64,000 bases of DNA from Sphingobium fluviale (GTDB lineage Bacteria; Pseudomonadota; Alphaproteobacteria; Sphingomonadales; Sphingomonadaceae). Shown piece by piece: positions 34,942-44,770 of this stretch. Numbering within the stretch: position 1 is the first letter of the stretch; each line of letters begins with the position of its first letter. The notes beneath the pieces are model-generated. The model did no database searches and was not told the origin of the DNA. It saw only the letters and a program-made list of their open reading frames with translations. A program made the position numbers and the translations under genes. Where the stretch lies: contig NZ_SBKP01000009.1 in assembly GCF_004122115.1 (NCBI RefSeq), positions 79,087 through 143,086 on the forward strand. The letters are read 5' to 3'.

Positions 34942-35661
34942 ATGAACGACACAGACCCGATTGCTCATCGTCCGGCGCCCCGGCTTGATCCGAGCTGGGC
35001 GGAGCCGCTGGCCGATATGTTCGCCGCGCCGATGATGGCGGACTTGCGCGCGTTCCTGTTGGCGCAGAAGGCGCAGGGAAAGCGCATCTTCCCAAAAGGC
35101 AGCGAATATTTCCGCGCGCTGGACCTTACGCCGCTGGACAAGGTGCGCGTCGTCATTTTGGGGCAAGACCCCTATCATGGCGAGGGGCAGGCGCATGGCC
35201 TGTGCTTCTCGGTGCAACGCGGTGTGCGCCCGCCGCCGAGCCTCGTTAACATCTTCAAGGAGATGAAGACCGATTTGGGGCTGGACCCGCCGCGTCACGG
35301 CAACCTGACTCACTGGGCGGAGCAGGGCGTGCTGCTGTTGAACAGCGTGCTGACGGTGGAGATGGGGCAGGCCGCCAGCCATCAGGGTCGCGGGTGGGAG
35401 AAGTTCACCGATGCGGTCATCGCGCTGGTGGCGCGTCAGGAACGGCCGGTCGTGTTCATCCTCTGGGGCGCCTACGCCCAGAAAAAAGCCGCGTTTGTGC
35501 AGGATGTGAGCCAGGGCGGGCGGCATCTGGTGATCCGCTCCGCACACCCCTCGCCCTTGTCAGCGCATAATGGCTTTTTCGGCAGCCGTCCGTTCAGCCG
35601 CGCGAATGATTTCCTGATCGCGCATGGCCAGCCACCGATAGACTGGAAACTGCCTGAATAG
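34942..35661 (+). CDS. ung: Uracil-DNA glycosylase (family 1)
   Basis: A 239-residue enzyme that removes uracil from DNA and starts base excision repair. The catalytic Asp lies in [16 protein letters not shown], and the leucine-loop motif [11 protein letters not shown] includes the catalytic His. [10 protein letters not shown] and the 4-aa FILWG block ([11 protein letters not shown]) are family standards. It reads away from the GNAT-like gene and is followed by a long palindrome instead of a simple terminator. Confidence 0.96.
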   Translation: MNDTDPIAHRPAPRLDPSWAEPLADMFAAPMMADLRAFLLAQKAQGKRIFPKGSEYFRALDLTPLDKVRVVILGQDPYHGEGQAHGLCFSVQRGVRPPPSLVNIFKEMKTDLGLDPPRHGNLTHWAEQGVLLLNSVLTVEMGQAASHQGRGWEKFTDAVIALVARQERPVVFILWGAYAQKKAAFVQDVSQGGRHLVIRSAHPSPLSAHNGFFGSRPFSRANDFLIAHGQPPIDWKLPE

Positions 35662-35669
35662 CGCTGCCC

Positions 35670-35791
35670 GGATTTGGTTTAGACGGAGCCGAAAAGTTCG
35701 ATTTTCGAGCATCGGAGCGCAGCGTACTTCAAGGTACGTGAGCACCGAAGCGCAGAAAATAGAGCTTTGCAGGCCCGTATGGGCCAAATCC
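35670..35791. repeat. 122-base nested palindrome between convergent genes
   Basis: The outer arms are GGATTTGG (35670-35677) and CCAAATCC (35784-35791). Inside are TTTC/GAAA arms and the central stem CGTAC-TTCAAG-GTACG. GGCCCGTATGGGCC makes a further small hairpin at the right. The core unit (CATCGGAGCGCAGCGTAC and the mirror GTACGTGAGCACCGAAGCG) resembles dispersed repeats I know from sphingomonad genomes. It overlaps the lipoprotein gene's stop codon by one base. Confidence 0.75.
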
Positions 35792-36195
35792 TAGTTCGCT
35801 ACGGCGCGTCCGTATTGGCCGTCACCCTCAGGCGCGGAGAGGATATCACGCGTGGTGGCGCCCTTGTCGACCAGATTGATGGCCGGATCGCCAACGGCGG
35901 AACGGATGCCGGGCAGGGCATTGTCGCGCCCTGCGGCAGAAAGGGTCGCTGCTTCGCTGGCGGAGCGAGCAGCAGGCGGGCCGAACATTGCTTCCATCGC
36001 CTGACGGCTGGCTTCGGGCGTTACTGTCGGCGCTGCGCCGGGCGCGGGGGGCACCAGCGCGAAGTCGGGCGGGATCACCAGTGGCGCCTGCCGCGTCACC
36101 TGCATTTCGTCCGGGCGGGAGCGGTTGAACACCCCGCTCGATCCGCAGGCGGACAATGTGGCGACAAGGGCGGCGGCAACAACAAGTTTACGCAT
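35791..36195 (-). CDS. Small lipoprotein, DUF3035-like
   Basis: A 134-residue lipoprotein: signal and lipobox VATLSAC (Cys near residue 17), then PPDFALVPPAPG and a low-complexity Ala/Pro-rich body. The pattern RPDEMQVTRQAPLVIPPDF is typical of DUF3035 proteins of alphaproteobacteria, of unknown function. The ATG overlaps the lspA stop (TGATG). Its location right after the gene for the lipoprotein signal peptidase that would process it is notable. Confidence 0.8.
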   Translation of the reverse strand: MRKLVVAAALVATLSACGSSGVFNRSRPDEMQVTRQAPLVIPPDFALVPPAPGAAPTVTPEASRQAMEAMFGPPAARSASEAATLSAAGRDNALPGIRSAVGDPAINLVDKGATTRDILSAPEGDGQYGRAVAN

Positions 36196-36734
36196 CAGTT
36201 TTGACTCTCCGAATTTGCATCCTTTTCGCGCAGCAGGAGCGCGCGCGCAAGCAGGATCAGCACGCCGATGGTAATCGCGGCGTCCGCAAGGTTGAAAATA
36301 AGGAACGGCCGCCACTCGCCGAAGTGCAAATCGGCATAATCGACCACGAAACCGTAGCGTACCCGGTCGATTATGTTGCCTAACGCGCCGCCCAGCACGA
36401 GGCTGAGCGCGATAACATCCTGGCGGGACCGCTCGCGCCACATCCAGATGGCGACAAAGGCCGAAATTCCGGCGGTCATCGCCACGAGCAGCCAGCGCGC
36501 GGTGTCATTATCCGCATGGAAAAAGCCCATGGAAATGCCACGGTTTTCAACCCAGCGCAGCGCGAAGATCGGCACGATCTCCAGCCCCTCGTCCCCGCGT
36601 GATTCGAGCGCGAGCGGCACGGTGACGATATATTTGATGAGCTGATCGAGGATCAGGATGACGGCGGCTATGGTTGCGCCCAGCCTGCGGTGGAGCGGGG
36701 GGAGGAGGGGGAGGGCAGGCGCGTCTTTGCTCAC
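36195..36734 (-). CDS. lspA: Lipoprotein signal peptidase
   Basis: A 179-residue, four-helix aspartic protease of the inner membrane that cuts prolipoproteins before the lipidated Cys. The catalytic Asp residues are in GNIIDRVRYGFVVDY and FNLADAAITIG; the N-terminal ILDQLIKYIV and WVENRGISMGFF are also conserved. GTG start at 36734 overlaps the ileS stop as GTGA. It lies between ileS and a lipoprotein gene, the usual ileS-lspA order. Confidence 0.95.
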   Translation of the reverse strand: MSKDAPALPLLPPLHRRLGATIAAVILILDQLIKYIVTVPLALESRGDEGLEIVPIFALRWVENRGISMGFFHADNDTARWLLVAMTAGISAFVAIWMWRERSRQDVIALSLVLGGALGNIIDRVRYGFVVDYADLHFGEWRPFLIFNLADAAITIGVLILLARALLLREKDANSESQN

Positions 36735-39658
36735 GCCAGAATATCCTCGCAGCGGGTGCAGAGCGCAGTGATGGCGCTTACATCTGGCAAATGACGCCAG
36801 CACCTATCGCACTTCGCGTAATCGGTTGGTGTTACTGCTACATCATCCTCTCCATCTGAAATCATAGCGGATGAGGTTATGCAGATTTCCGCCATATCGA
36901 GTGATTTCAATTTGGCGGCAGCTTTCGGCTCTCTGACCGAAACGCTAACTTCGGCCTCTAGACTTGATCTAATTCTCTTATCGCGGCGATAAGGTTCGAT
37001 CGCTTCGTTGACTAGGGTTCTTGCGGTTCTGACGTCTGCCCACTCGAACGCCAGTTGAATATCCTTCCACCCCCCGTCAACCTCCGGCCAGTCCAGCAAA
37101 TGCACGCTGTCCGCCTCCGCATAGCGCGATTTCCACACCTCCTCCGCCGTGAAGGGGATGATCGGCGCGGCGTAGCGCACGAGCGCGTGGAACAGCACAT
37201 CGAGCACAGTGCGATAGGCCTTGCGCTTTTCGGTCTGCTTGCCCGTCTCCGGGTTCACATCGCAATAGAGGCAGTCCTTGCGGATATCGAAGAAGAAGGC
37301 GCTGAGGTCGATATTCGCAAAATCGTTGAGTGCGCGGGTATAGCGGCTGAACTCCAGCCAGTTGTCGCTCGTCTTGTCCGAAACCACCTCGCGCAGTGTC
37401 GCGTCCAGCTCGGCCAGGCGGTGGAGCATGTAGCGCTCCAGCTCCGGCATGTCCTCGACCTTCACCTTCTCGGCATCGGTGAACCCCTCAAGCGCACCGA
37501 GGAGATAACGGAAGGTGTTGCGCAGCTTGCGGTATGAGTCAGAGCTGCCGGCCAGCACCTCCTTGCCGATGCGCACATCGTCGAAATAGTCGGTGCTCGC
37601 CACCCACATGCGCAATATGTCCGCGCCGCTCTCGCTCATGATCTTCAGCGGATCGACGACATTGCCCAAGGACTTGGACATTTTGCGGCCCTGCCCATCG
37701 AGCGCGAAGCCGTGGGTGAGGACGGATTTATAGGGCGCGCGGCCCCGCGTGCCGCAGCTTTCGAGCAAGCTCGACTGGAACCAGCCGCGATGCTGGTCAG
37801 ACCCTTCGAGATACAGGTCCGCGCGGTCATCCGCGCCCGTGCCGAATTGCGGCTCGACCACGAAGCTGTGGGTGGAGCCGGAGTCGAACCACACGTCGAG
37901 GATGTCGTTCACGACCTCATAGTCGTCGAGGCTGTATTCGTTGCCCAGCAGTGCCTGATGGTCCGCGCCGAACCATGCGTCCGCGCCCCCTTGCTCGAAA
38001 GCAGCGCGGATGCGGGCGTTGACTTGCGCGTCGCGCAGATAATCGCCGGTCTGTTTGTGAACATACAGCGCGATGGGAACGCCCCAGGCGCGCTGGCGGC
38101 TGATGACCCAGTCGGGCCGATCCGACACCATCGCGTGGATGCGGTTGCGCGAGCGCGTCGGCACCCAGCGCGTGTCCTCGATGGCTTGCAACGCGGTTTC
38201 GCGCAGGGTTGCGCCGTGGCCGGAGACTGTGGCGGCTATCGCGCCCGCGATGCCGTTTAACGGTGCGACATCGAACTCGATCTGGCCGCCCATCTTGTCC
38301 ATCGGGATGAACCATTGCGGGGTGCAGCGATAGATGATCCGCGCCTTGGAGCGCCACGAATGCGGATAGCTGTGGCGGAAATCGGCGGCGGATAGCAGCG
38401 CGCGTGCTTCGCGCAGATCGGAGCAGATCGGGCCATCCGGCGCGTTGAACTTGGGGTTGATGACCGAGCCTTGCCCGCCGAGCCACGCCCAATCCTCGCG
38501 ATATTTGCCATCGCCCTGCACGGCGAAGACCGGATCGATGCCGAGCGCCTTGCAGGCGAAGAAATCCTCCTCACCATGATCTGGAGCCATGTGGACAAGG
38601 CCGGTGCCCGCGTCTGTCGTGACATGCGGGGCGGGAAGGAAGGGGCGGGGCTTTGCGAAGAAGCCGCCGAGATGGTGCATCGGGTGGCGGGCAGTGGCTC
38701 CGGCGAGTTGATCGCTGCTAACCTCAGATTCAACTTCCCAATGGATATCTGTTGTCCGAGACTCAAGCGATTTGAGAAGATTTTTGGCTACCAACACTGG
38801 GCCATACTCTTGCATCATTGGCGTTGGCTGGCCCGGCTCAAGTGCTTTAGCAAATTTGGTGTGGCCGATTGCCAGAACATACTCAATCCCCTCCCCGTAG
38901 GCTATGCCTTGATTGGTGGGAATGGTCCAAGGTGTCGTCGTCCAGATCACCGCGTAGGCGCCGACGAGTTCCGGCGCGTTGGGCGCGTCCACAATCTCGA
39001 ACGCGACGTCGATCTGCGTAGACGTCACATCCTCATATTCGACCTCGGCCTCGGCGAGCGCGGTTTTTTCCACCGGGGACCACATCACCGGCTTCGCGCC
39101 GCGATAGAGCTGGCCCGACTCCGCGAACTTCAGCAGCTCGCCGACGATGGCGGCTTCGGCCTCGTATTTCATCGTGAGGTAGGGATTGTCCCAGTCGCCC
39201 ATCACGCCCAAACGCTTGAACTGTTCCTTCTGCACGCCGACCCAGGTGTCAGCATAGGCGCGGCACTGGGCGCGGAATTCCTTTGCGGGCACCTCGTCCT
39301 TGTTGAGCTTCTTCTTGCGATATTCTTCCTCGATCTTCCACTCGATCGGCAGGCCGTGGCAATCCCAGCCCGGCGTGTAGGGCGCGTCCTTGCCCAGCAG
39401 GCTTTGCGAGCGGACGATGATGTCTTTCAGCACCTTGTTGAGCGCGTGGCCCATATGGATGTCGCCATTGGCATAGGGCGGGCCATCATGCAGCACGAAG
39501 CGCTCGCGCCCCGCCCGCGCGGCGCGCAGCTTGCCATAGAGATCCTCTGCCTCCCACTGCGCGGCGATGGCTGGCTCCTTCTGCGCTAGGCCCGCCTTCA
39601 TCGGAAAGTCGGTCTTGGGCAGAAAGACGGTGTCTTTATAGTCTTTGGGCTCGGTCAT
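36731..39658 (-). CDS. ileS: Isoleucyl-tRNA synthetase
   Basis: A 975-residue class I synthetase. The HIGH motif is seen as GDIHMGHALN, KMSKS as GRKMSKSLGNVVDP, and the editing domain contains VIWTTTPWTIPTNQGI. The C-terminal zinc finger is CDRCWRHLPDV with CTRCEDIL at the very end, the bacterial zinc type (not the mupirocin-resistant eukaryote-like form). It follows ribF by 50 bases in the purE-to-lspA operon. Confidence 0.98.
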   Translation of the reverse strand: MTEPKDYKDTVFLPKTDFPMKAGLAQKEPAIAAQWEAEDLYGKLRAARAGRERFVLHDGPPYANGDIHMGHALNKVLKDIIVRSQSLLGKDAPYTPGWDCHGLPIEWKIEEEYRKKKLNKDEVPAKEFRAQCRAYADTWVGVQKEQFKRLGVMGDWDNPYLTMKYEAEAAIVGELLKFAESGQLYRGAKPVMWSPVEKTALAEAEVEYEDVTSTQIDVAFEIVDAPNAPELVGAYAVIWTTTPWTIPTNQGIAYGEGIEYVLAIGHTKFAKALEPGQPTPMMQEYGPVLVAKNLLKSLESRTTDIHWEVESEVSSDQLAGATARHPMHHLGGFFAKPRPFLPAPHVTTDAGTGLVHMAPDHGEEDFFACKALGIDPVFAVQGDGKYREDWAWLGGQGSVINPKFNAPDGPICSDLREARALLSAADFRHSYPHSWRSKARIIYRCTPQWFIPMDKMGGQIEFDVAPLNGIAGAIAATVSGHGATLRETALQAIEDTRWVPTRSRNRIHAMVSDRPDWVISRQRAWGVPIALYVHKQTGDYLRDAQVNARIRAAFEQGGADAWFGADHQALLGNEYSLDDYEVVNDILDVWFDSGSTHSFVVEPQFGTGADDRADLYLEGSDQHRGWFQSSLLESCGTRGRAPYKSVLTHGFALDGQGRKMSKSLGNVVDPLKIMSESGADILRMWVASTDYFDDVRIGKEVLAGSSDSYRKLRNTFRYLLGALEGFTDAEKVKVEDMPELERYMLHRLAELDATLREVVSDKTSDNWLEFSRYTRALNDFANIDLSAFFFDIRKDCLYCDVNPETGKQTEKRKAYRTVLDVLFHALVRYAAPIIPFTAEEVWKSRYAEADSVHLLDWPEVDGGWKDIQLAFEWADVRTARTLVNEAIEPYRRDKRIRSSLEAEVSVSVREPKAAAKLKSLDMAEICITSSAMISDGEDDVAVTPTDYAKCDRCWRHLPDVSAITALCTRCEDILA

Positions 39659-39708
39659 GTGCGGTCCGGTGGAAATGCGAAATCGGACCCGGCTCTAGGG
39701 CCAAAACT

Positions 39709-40674
39709 CTATGAGGACAAGCGCGGCGTCTGCGCAAGGATGTGCCGCGCCGCCTCGCAATCCCGCGCGATCTGGGCCTTGAGCGCATTCAGGCCATCAT
39801 ATTTCGCTTCCGGGCGCAGATGCGCGATCAGCTGTACCTCGATGGTCTGGTCATAGAGGTCTTCGGCGCAATCGAAGAAATAGGTTTCTAGCAGTTCCTT
39901 GGGCGGATCGAACATCGGACGGATGCCGAGGTTTGCGACGCCATCAACGAGGCGACCGTCAGGCAGCCGTCCGCGCACCGCATAGACGCCATAGGCCGGG
40001 CGCAGATAGCTGCCCAGCGTCATGTTGGCGGTCGGAAAATCGAGCGTGCGGCCCAGCTTTGCGCCGTGTTGAACCACGCCCTCGATGGCGAAGGGGCGGG
40101 TCAGCAGACGAGTGGCGGTAGCGCAATCTCCTGCTCGCAACGCATCGCGTATCCGGCTGGATGAGACAGGCTCGCCGCTCTCATCCGCAACCGAAGCGAC
40201 CGCTTCCGCCCGCATGCCCATCGCCGCGCCCAGTTCCTTCAGCCGGGCCACAGTGCCGCTGCGCCCCTTGCCGAAGGTAAAATCCTCGCCTGTCACTACG
40301 CCCGCTGCGCCAATTCGGTTGGCGAGTGTCGAAACAAATTCTTCCGCGCTTTTTGCCGCCAGTTCAGGGTTGAAGTTGAATACCATCATCGCATCCGCTC
40401 CGGCTTTCGCAAACAGGCGCTCGCGCTGATCGAGCGTCGTCAGGCGGAAAGGCGGAGTTTCCGGTTTGAATAGACGAACCGGATGAGGATCAAATGTGGC
40501 GATGATCGCCGGACGGCCTTCGGCGCGTGCCCATTCGATTGCCCTACTCGCAACGGCCTGGTGCCCAAGATGAAAGCCATCGAAATTGCCCAACGCGAGG
40601 ATCGCATCATGCAGGTGCGCCGGGAGTGGCGCGCTGTCATTTATACGCGATAGCAGGGGCCGGGAGTCAGCCAT
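39709..40674 (-). CDS. ribF: Bifunctional riboflavin kinase/FAD synthetase
   Basis: A 321-residue enzyme making FMN and then FAD. The N-terminal nucleotidyltransferase has ALGNFDGFHLGHQAV and SSSRIRDALRAGD; the C-terminal flavokinase has FPTANMTL and ETYFFDCAEDLYDQ. The start overlaps the folA end by eight bases, and ileS comes next, the common ribF-ileS order. Confidence 0.95.
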   Translation of the reverse strand: MADSRPLLSRINDSAPLPAHLHDAILALGNFDGFHLGHQAVASRAIEWARAEGRPAIIATFDPHPVRLFKPETPPFRLTTLDQRERLFAKAGADAMMVFNFNPELAAKSAEEFVSTLANRIGAAGVVTGEDFTFGKGRSGTVARLKELGAAMGMRAEAVASVADESGEPVSSSRIRDALRAGDCATATRLLTRPFAIEGVVQHGAKLGRTLDFPTANMTLGSYLRPAYGVYAVRGRLPDGRLVDGVANLGIRPMFDPPKELLETYFFDCAEDLYDQTIEVQLIAHLRPEAKYDGLNALKAQIARDCEAARHILAQTPRLSS

Positions 40675-41161
40675 CGCGACGCCTCAGCGTGACAAAACTG
40701 TAGGCTGGACGTGTTCCTTCGGCTGAATGATCGTTTCGAGCTGTTTCCTGCCATTTTTCTGGGTCTGGCATCGCGATTCTGACGTCGCCTTGAGCCTCAA
40801 TATGCACTTCTGTCAGCTCGATACGATCAGCGAGTGGAAGAAACTGGCCGTAAATTTCTGCTCCGCCGATCACGGATATATGCGGCGCGTTGGCAAGGTG
40901 GAGCGCGTCCTCCACGCTCCGGGCAACCTCTGCGCCATCTTCCTGCCAGTTTGCATCGCGCGTGATCACGATGTGCCTGCGCCCATCGAGCAGGCCGGGC
41001 AGGCTCTCAAAGGTCTTACGGCCCATGATCATCGGTGTGCCCTGCGTCAACGCCTTGAAATGGCGCAGGTCCGCCGGGATATGCCAGGGAAGGCGACCGT
41101 TGCGACCGATCACGCCATTGTCGGCGCGGGCAAGGATTAGGACGATTTCCGGCCGGTTCAT
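40667..41161 (-). CDS. folA: Dihydrofolate reductase
   Basis: A 164-residue NADPH-dependent reductase. Motifs seen: ILARADNGVIGRNGRLPWHIPADL cut here to GRLPWHIPADLRHFK with the catalytic acid at the Asp of PADL, MIMGRKTFESLP, and ISVIGGAEIYGQFLP. ATG 41161 gives a normal N-terminus. It lies four bases after purK and overlaps ribF by eight bases. Folate cofactors link it to the purine genes upstream. Confidence 0.95.
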   Translation of the reverse strand: MNRPEIVLILARADNGVIGRNGRLPWHIPADLRHFKALTQGTPMIMGRKTFESLPGLLDGRRHIVITRDANWQEDGAEVARSVEDALHLANAPHISVIGGAEIYGQFLPLADRIELTEVHIEAQGDVRIAMPDPEKWQETARNDHSAEGTRPAYSFVTLRRRDG

Positions 41162-41165
41162 ATGT

Positions 41166-42236
41166 CTATAGCTCCAGCCGGGTGACATGGCCCATCTTGC
41201 GCCCTGCGCGCGCGCCATGCTTGCCATAAAGATGGAGATGATTGGCGGGGTCCGCCAATATCTCCTGCCACTGATGCGCGTCTTCGCCGATGAGGTTGCG
41301 CATGTTTACGCCCTCTGCCGCCAATTTCGTATCGCCCAGCGGCAGACCGCAAATGGCGCGAATGTGGTTTTCGAACTGGCTGGTAACTGCGCCCTCGATG
41401 GTCCAGTGGCCGCTGTTGTGAACGCGCGGCGCCATCTCGTTGAACACCGGTCCGTGCGCCGTGGCGAAAAATTCCAGCGTCAGCACACCGACATAGTCCA
41501 GAGCCTCAGCGACTTTGCGTGCAAGATGGCGAGCTGGCTCGACCTGGGCCCTGATCAACGGCCCGGCGGGCAGGGTGGAGGTGGAGAGGATGCCATTCAC
41601 ATGGACATTATGCGGGCTGTCCCAGAAGCGGACCTCGCCCTCGGTGCCGCGCACGAGGATGACCGAAAACTCCGCGTCGAAGGTCACGAAGCCTTCCAAT
41701 ATGCAGGGCTGGCCTTTCACCGCCTCCCAGGCCGCTACTGCCTCATCGGCCGCGTGGAGGCGGACCTGACCCTTGCCGTCATAGCCGAAGCGGTTTGTCT
41801 TGAGGATGGAGGGTGTGCCGATGCGGGTAAGCACGGCTTCAAGATCAGCGAGGCTGTCTACCGCAGCAAAAGGCGCTGTTGTGACGCCAAGATCTGTCAC
41901 GAACCTCTTTTCCTTGAGGCGATCCTGCGCGATCCGCAGTGCCTCGACACCGGGGCGCACCAGGCCGTGCTGGCTCAGCGTCTCCATTGCCCCACTGTCG
42001 ACATTTTCAAACTCATAGGTCAGCACATCGACCGCATCTGCAAAGGCGCCGAGCCGGTCGGCGTCCTCATAGGCGCCCTGGGTCCATGCCGCGCACGTGT
42101 CTGCCGCTGGGCCGCTTTCTTCCGGGGCATAAATATGGGCGCGATAGCCCAGCTGCGCCGCCGCCATGCCCAGCATCCGTCCGAGCTGGCCACCGCCGAT
42201 AATCCCGATGATTGAACCGGGCGGTAACGCGCTCAT
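41166..42236 (-). CDS. purK: 5-(carboxyamino)imidazole ribonucleotide synthase
   Basis: A 356-residue ATP-grasp enzyme of purine synthesis that carboxylates AIR to N5-CAIR. The N-terminal [20 protein letters not shown], the ATP-grasp block [15 protein letters not shown] and the metal site [23 protein letters not shown] are typical. The ATG overlaps the purE stop (ATGA), so PurE and PurK, which act in sequence, are coupled. Confidence 0.97.
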   Translation of the reverse strand: MSALPPGSIIGIIGGGQLGRMLGMAAAQLGYRAHIYAPEESGPAADTCAAWTQGAYEDADRLGAFADAVDVLTYEFENVDSGAMETLSQHGLVRPGVEALRIAQDRLKEKRFVTDLGVTTAPFAAVDSLADLEAVLTRIGTPSILKTNRFGYDGKGQVRLHAADEAVAAWEAVKGQPCILEGFVTFDAEFSVILVRGTEGEVRFWDSPHNVHVNGILSTSTLPAGPLIRAQVEPARHLARKVAEALDYVGVLTLEFFATAHGPVFNEMAPRVHNSGHWTIEGAVTSQFENHIRAICGLPLGDTKLAAEGVNMRNLIGEDAHQWQEILADPANHLHLYGKHGARAGRKMGHVTRLEL

Positions 42237-42736
42237 TCAGGCTCCTGCGCGACATCTGCGGTTTGTTTTTCGCGCCACGCTTCGAGCCGGACGGCCAGCG
42301 CCTCGTCGGTCGTGGCGAGCATGGCGGCGGCAAGCAGCGCTGCGTTGACAGCGCCAGCCCGCCCAATCGCCAACGTACCCACCGGGATACCGGCGGGCAT
42401 CTGTACGATGGAGAGGAGGCTGTCCATGCCTTTCAGGGCTTTCGACTCCACCGGCACGCCAAGCACCGGCAGGCGCGTCATGCTTGCGGCCATGCCGGGC
42501 AGATGCGCCGCGCCACCCGCACCCGCGATGATCGCCTTGAGGCCGCGCGAGACGGCGCCGGTGGCATAATCATACAGCCGCTGAGGCGTGCGGTGAGCGG
42601 AGACAACCTTGCACTCATGCGCCACACCAAGCGCCGAAAGCGTCTCACTGACATGGCGCATCGTCTCCCAGTCCGAACGGCTGCCCATGATGACGCCGAT
42701 GATAGGGGTTCCCCCCTGGGTGGCTTGCCCGGCCAT
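42233..42736 (-). CDS. purE: N5-carboxyaminoimidazole ribonucleotide mutase
   Basis: A 167-residue class I PurE that shifts the carboxylate of N5-CAIR to make CAIR. It shows [30 protein letters not shown] and the catalytic-site [16 protein letters not shown]. It is the first gene of the purE-purK-folA-ribF-ileS-lspA-lipoprotein operon. The 205 bases before it contain no gene and should hold the operon promoter. Confidence 0.97.
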   Translation of the reverse strand: MAGQATQGGTPIIGVIMGSRSDWETMRHVSETLSALGVAHECKVVSAHRTPQRLYDYATGAVSRGLKAIIAGAGGAAHLPGMAASMTRLPVLGVPVESKALKGMDSLLSIVQMPAGIPVGTLAIGRAGAVNAALLAAAMLATTDEALAVRLEAWREKQTADVAQEPE

Positions 42737-42941
42737 GTGCTGCGCTCCCTCCTTTGGAGCTTTCAGGCCTTAGCCAGCCAGACCGCGCGGAGCAATGGCG
42801 AAGATGAAGTTAAGCCGACTCTGTCGGTATTCACCTATCGGTAATGTTGGACGAGCGAATATAGACACTTAGCCGATTCTGCGCCGCAGCATTGCGGTAT
42901 TGGAAAGGGTAAGTGGGCCATATTTCAAGGGACTGACGCGC

Positions 42942-43583
42942 ATGACCGAGGACGGCCATAGCGAATCATCATCAAGGGAGGCGGGTTTGTCCGCTGCGAT
43001 TATCGCCGAGCTGAAGGCCGAGCTTGCCACACTGCGCGGCGAGGTGCGGATGCTGCGCATCGCCAATGCCGAGCTGGAGCGGGTTGCGATCCGTGACACA
43101 CTGACCCCGCTTTATAACCGCCGTTATTTCCTCACCGCGCTGCATGAACGGATCGTTAGGGCGCGGCGCTATGGCGCTTCGGCGGCTGTGCTGTTCATCG
43201 ACATCAACCGCATGAAGCATATCAACGATCTCTTCGGCCACAGTGCGGGAGATTTCGCGCTGGTCCATGCAGCGCAGCTTGTTCGGGCGCATGTACGCGA
43301 GACGGATGTCGCCGCGCGGTTGGGCGGCGACGAATTCGCCATCATCATTGAGGAGGTCGATGCCGCACTGGCTACCACCAAGGCGGAACAGCTCGATCAT
43401 GTATTGCGTACCGCTCAGTGCCGCTATGGCGAGGCTCTGTTGCCAGTGTCCGCATCCATCGGATGGACGATGCTGATGCCGAATGACACGGCTGAGTCGT
43501 TAATAGAGCGCGCTGACGCGGATATGTATGCGCGCAAGCGAGCGAGCTATCAGGCGCAGGCGGGCGGCGGTCAGGCCGCCTGA
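42942..43583 (+). CDS. Diguanylate cyclase (GGDEF protein)
   Basis: A 213-residue protein with a coiled-coil N-terminus (residues 15-45) and one GGDEF domain. The active site is RLGGDEFAIIIEE, with DTLTPLYNRRYF and FIDINRMKHINDLFGH. The inhibitory site RxxD (RETD) lies five residues before GGDEF, so product feedback by c-di-GMP is likely. No sensor domain is seen; the coiled coil probably sets dimerisation. ATG 42942 is the likely start. Its end overlaps the dapE end by 13 bases from the other strand. Confidence 0.9.
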   Translation: MTEDGHSESSSREAGLSAAIIAELKAELATLRGEVRMLRIANAELERVAIRDTLTPLYNRRYFLTALHERIVRARRYGASAAVLFIDINRMKHINDLFGHSAGDFALVHAAQLVRAHVRETDVAARLGGDEFAIIIEEVDAALATTKAEQLDHVLRTAQCRYGEALLPVSASIGWTMLMPNDTAESLIERADADMYARKRASYQAQAGGGQAA

Positions 43584-44719
43584 ACCATCGCCTTGCGCAC
43601 GATCGCGGTATAAATATCGCGCAGGGTGACAAGATCCTGCACCGCCACCGCTTCATCCAGCTTGTGCATTGTCGCGTTGCAGAGGCCGAATTCCACCACC
43701 GGGCATAGCGCAGAGAGGAAGCGCGCATCCGAAGTGCCGCCAGTGGTCGAGAGTTCAGTCGTGAGGCCGGTGGCCTCGGTGATCGCCTCGCTGATGAGGG
43801 TGGAGAATTCTCCCGGCGGTGTGAGAAAGGATTCGCCACTGATCTGAGAGGTGAGTGTGCCGCCCTCCGCTTCTACCAGCGCCTGGATGCGCTCGGTTAG
43901 TCCTGCGCCGGTGTGTATGTCGTTGAAGCGGATCGAGATACGCGCCCGTGCTTCGCCGGGGATCATGTTGGTAGCCTCATTACCCACGGAAACGTCGGTG
44001 ATTTCTATATTGCTGGGCTGGAACCAGTCATTCCCTGCATCCAGCTCGATCGCCTCGATGGCGGCAAGAATACGCACCAGCCGCGGGATCGGGTTATCGG
44101 CCAGATGAGGGTAGGCGACGTGGCCCTGCGTACCCGCTACAGTGATCCACATGTTGACCGATCCGCGCCGGCCGATCTTCACCATATCCCCCAGCCGGTT
44201 GACCGAGGTAGGTTCGCCCACGAGGCATAGGTCTGGCTTTATGCCTTGCGCGGCCATCCGTTCCATGATCGCGCGGGTGCCATAGGTCGCCACTCCCTCC
44301 TCGTCGCCAGTGATGAGCAGCGAGATGCTGCCCGGCAGGTCGAGGCAGGCGGGAAGGGCAGCGACAAAGCTCGCGATGCTGCCCTTCATGTCTACCGCTC
44401 CGCGCCCGTGGAGCAGCTCTCCGCGCACTTCCGGCTGATAAGGGTCGCTCGCCCAGCCATTGCCCGGCGGCACGACATCGAGGTGCCCGGCGAACGCGAA
44501 ATGCATGCCCGGCCCGTTCGCGCGCAGGGCGATGAGGTTTTCCACCGGGCCGTCAGGCTTATCGCCCGTTATCCAGCGGTCGACCGTGAAACCCAGCGGT
44601 GCCAGCATCGCCTCCAGCGCTTCAAACACCGCACCAGTGGCGGGCGTGACGGAGGGGCAGGCGATCAGCCGCTGGGCGAGTGGAAGCGGGTCGGTCATAT
44701 CGGGATTGGACATAGGCAT
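43571..44719 (-). CDS. dapE: Succinyl-diaminopimelate desuccinylase
   Basis: A 382-residue M20 family zinc enzyme of lysine and peptidoglycan-precursor synthesis. Zinc ligands are in FAGHLDVVPPG and GRGAVDMKG, with the catalytic Glu pair in LITGDEEGVA and a further ligand in VGEPTSV; NATMHKLDE near the end has the last His. Three possible ATGs lie close together (44719, 44713, 44698). It ends against the GGDEF gene. Confidence 0.95.
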   Translation of the reverse strand: MPMSNPDMTDPLPLAQRLIACPSVTPATGAVFEALEAMLAPLGFTVDRWITGDKPDGPVENLIALRANGPGMHFAFAGHLDVVPPGNGWASDPYQPEVRGELLHGRGAVDMKGSIASFVAALPACLDLPGSISLLITGDEEGVATYGTRAIMERMAAQGIKPDLCLVGEPTSVNRLGDMVKIGRRGSVNMWITVAGTQGHVAYPHLADNPIPRLVRILAAIEAIELDAGNDWFQPSNIEITDVSVGNEATNMIPGEARARISIRFNDIHTGAGLTERIQALVEAEGGTLTSQISGESFLTPPGEFSTLISEAITEATGLTTELSTTGGTSDARFLSALCPVVEFGLCNATMHKLDEAVAVQDLVTLRDIYTAIVRKAMVQAA

Positions 44720-44770
44720 GACCCTGCGATAGCGAATGATGAGCGCCAGCGCCAGATCGGGGAGATGCCC

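Noticed and set aside
35700..35765. CRISPR-like repeat unit after ung
   Set aside because: There is one palindromic unit, with no regular spacing or further copies nearby.
38471..39589. 372-codon plus-strand frame opposite ileS
   Set aside because: IleS has all catalytic motifs on the other strand; the shadow has none.
41187..42215. 342-codon plus-strand frame opposite purK
   Set aside because: PurK is certain and coupled to purE; this is its shadow.
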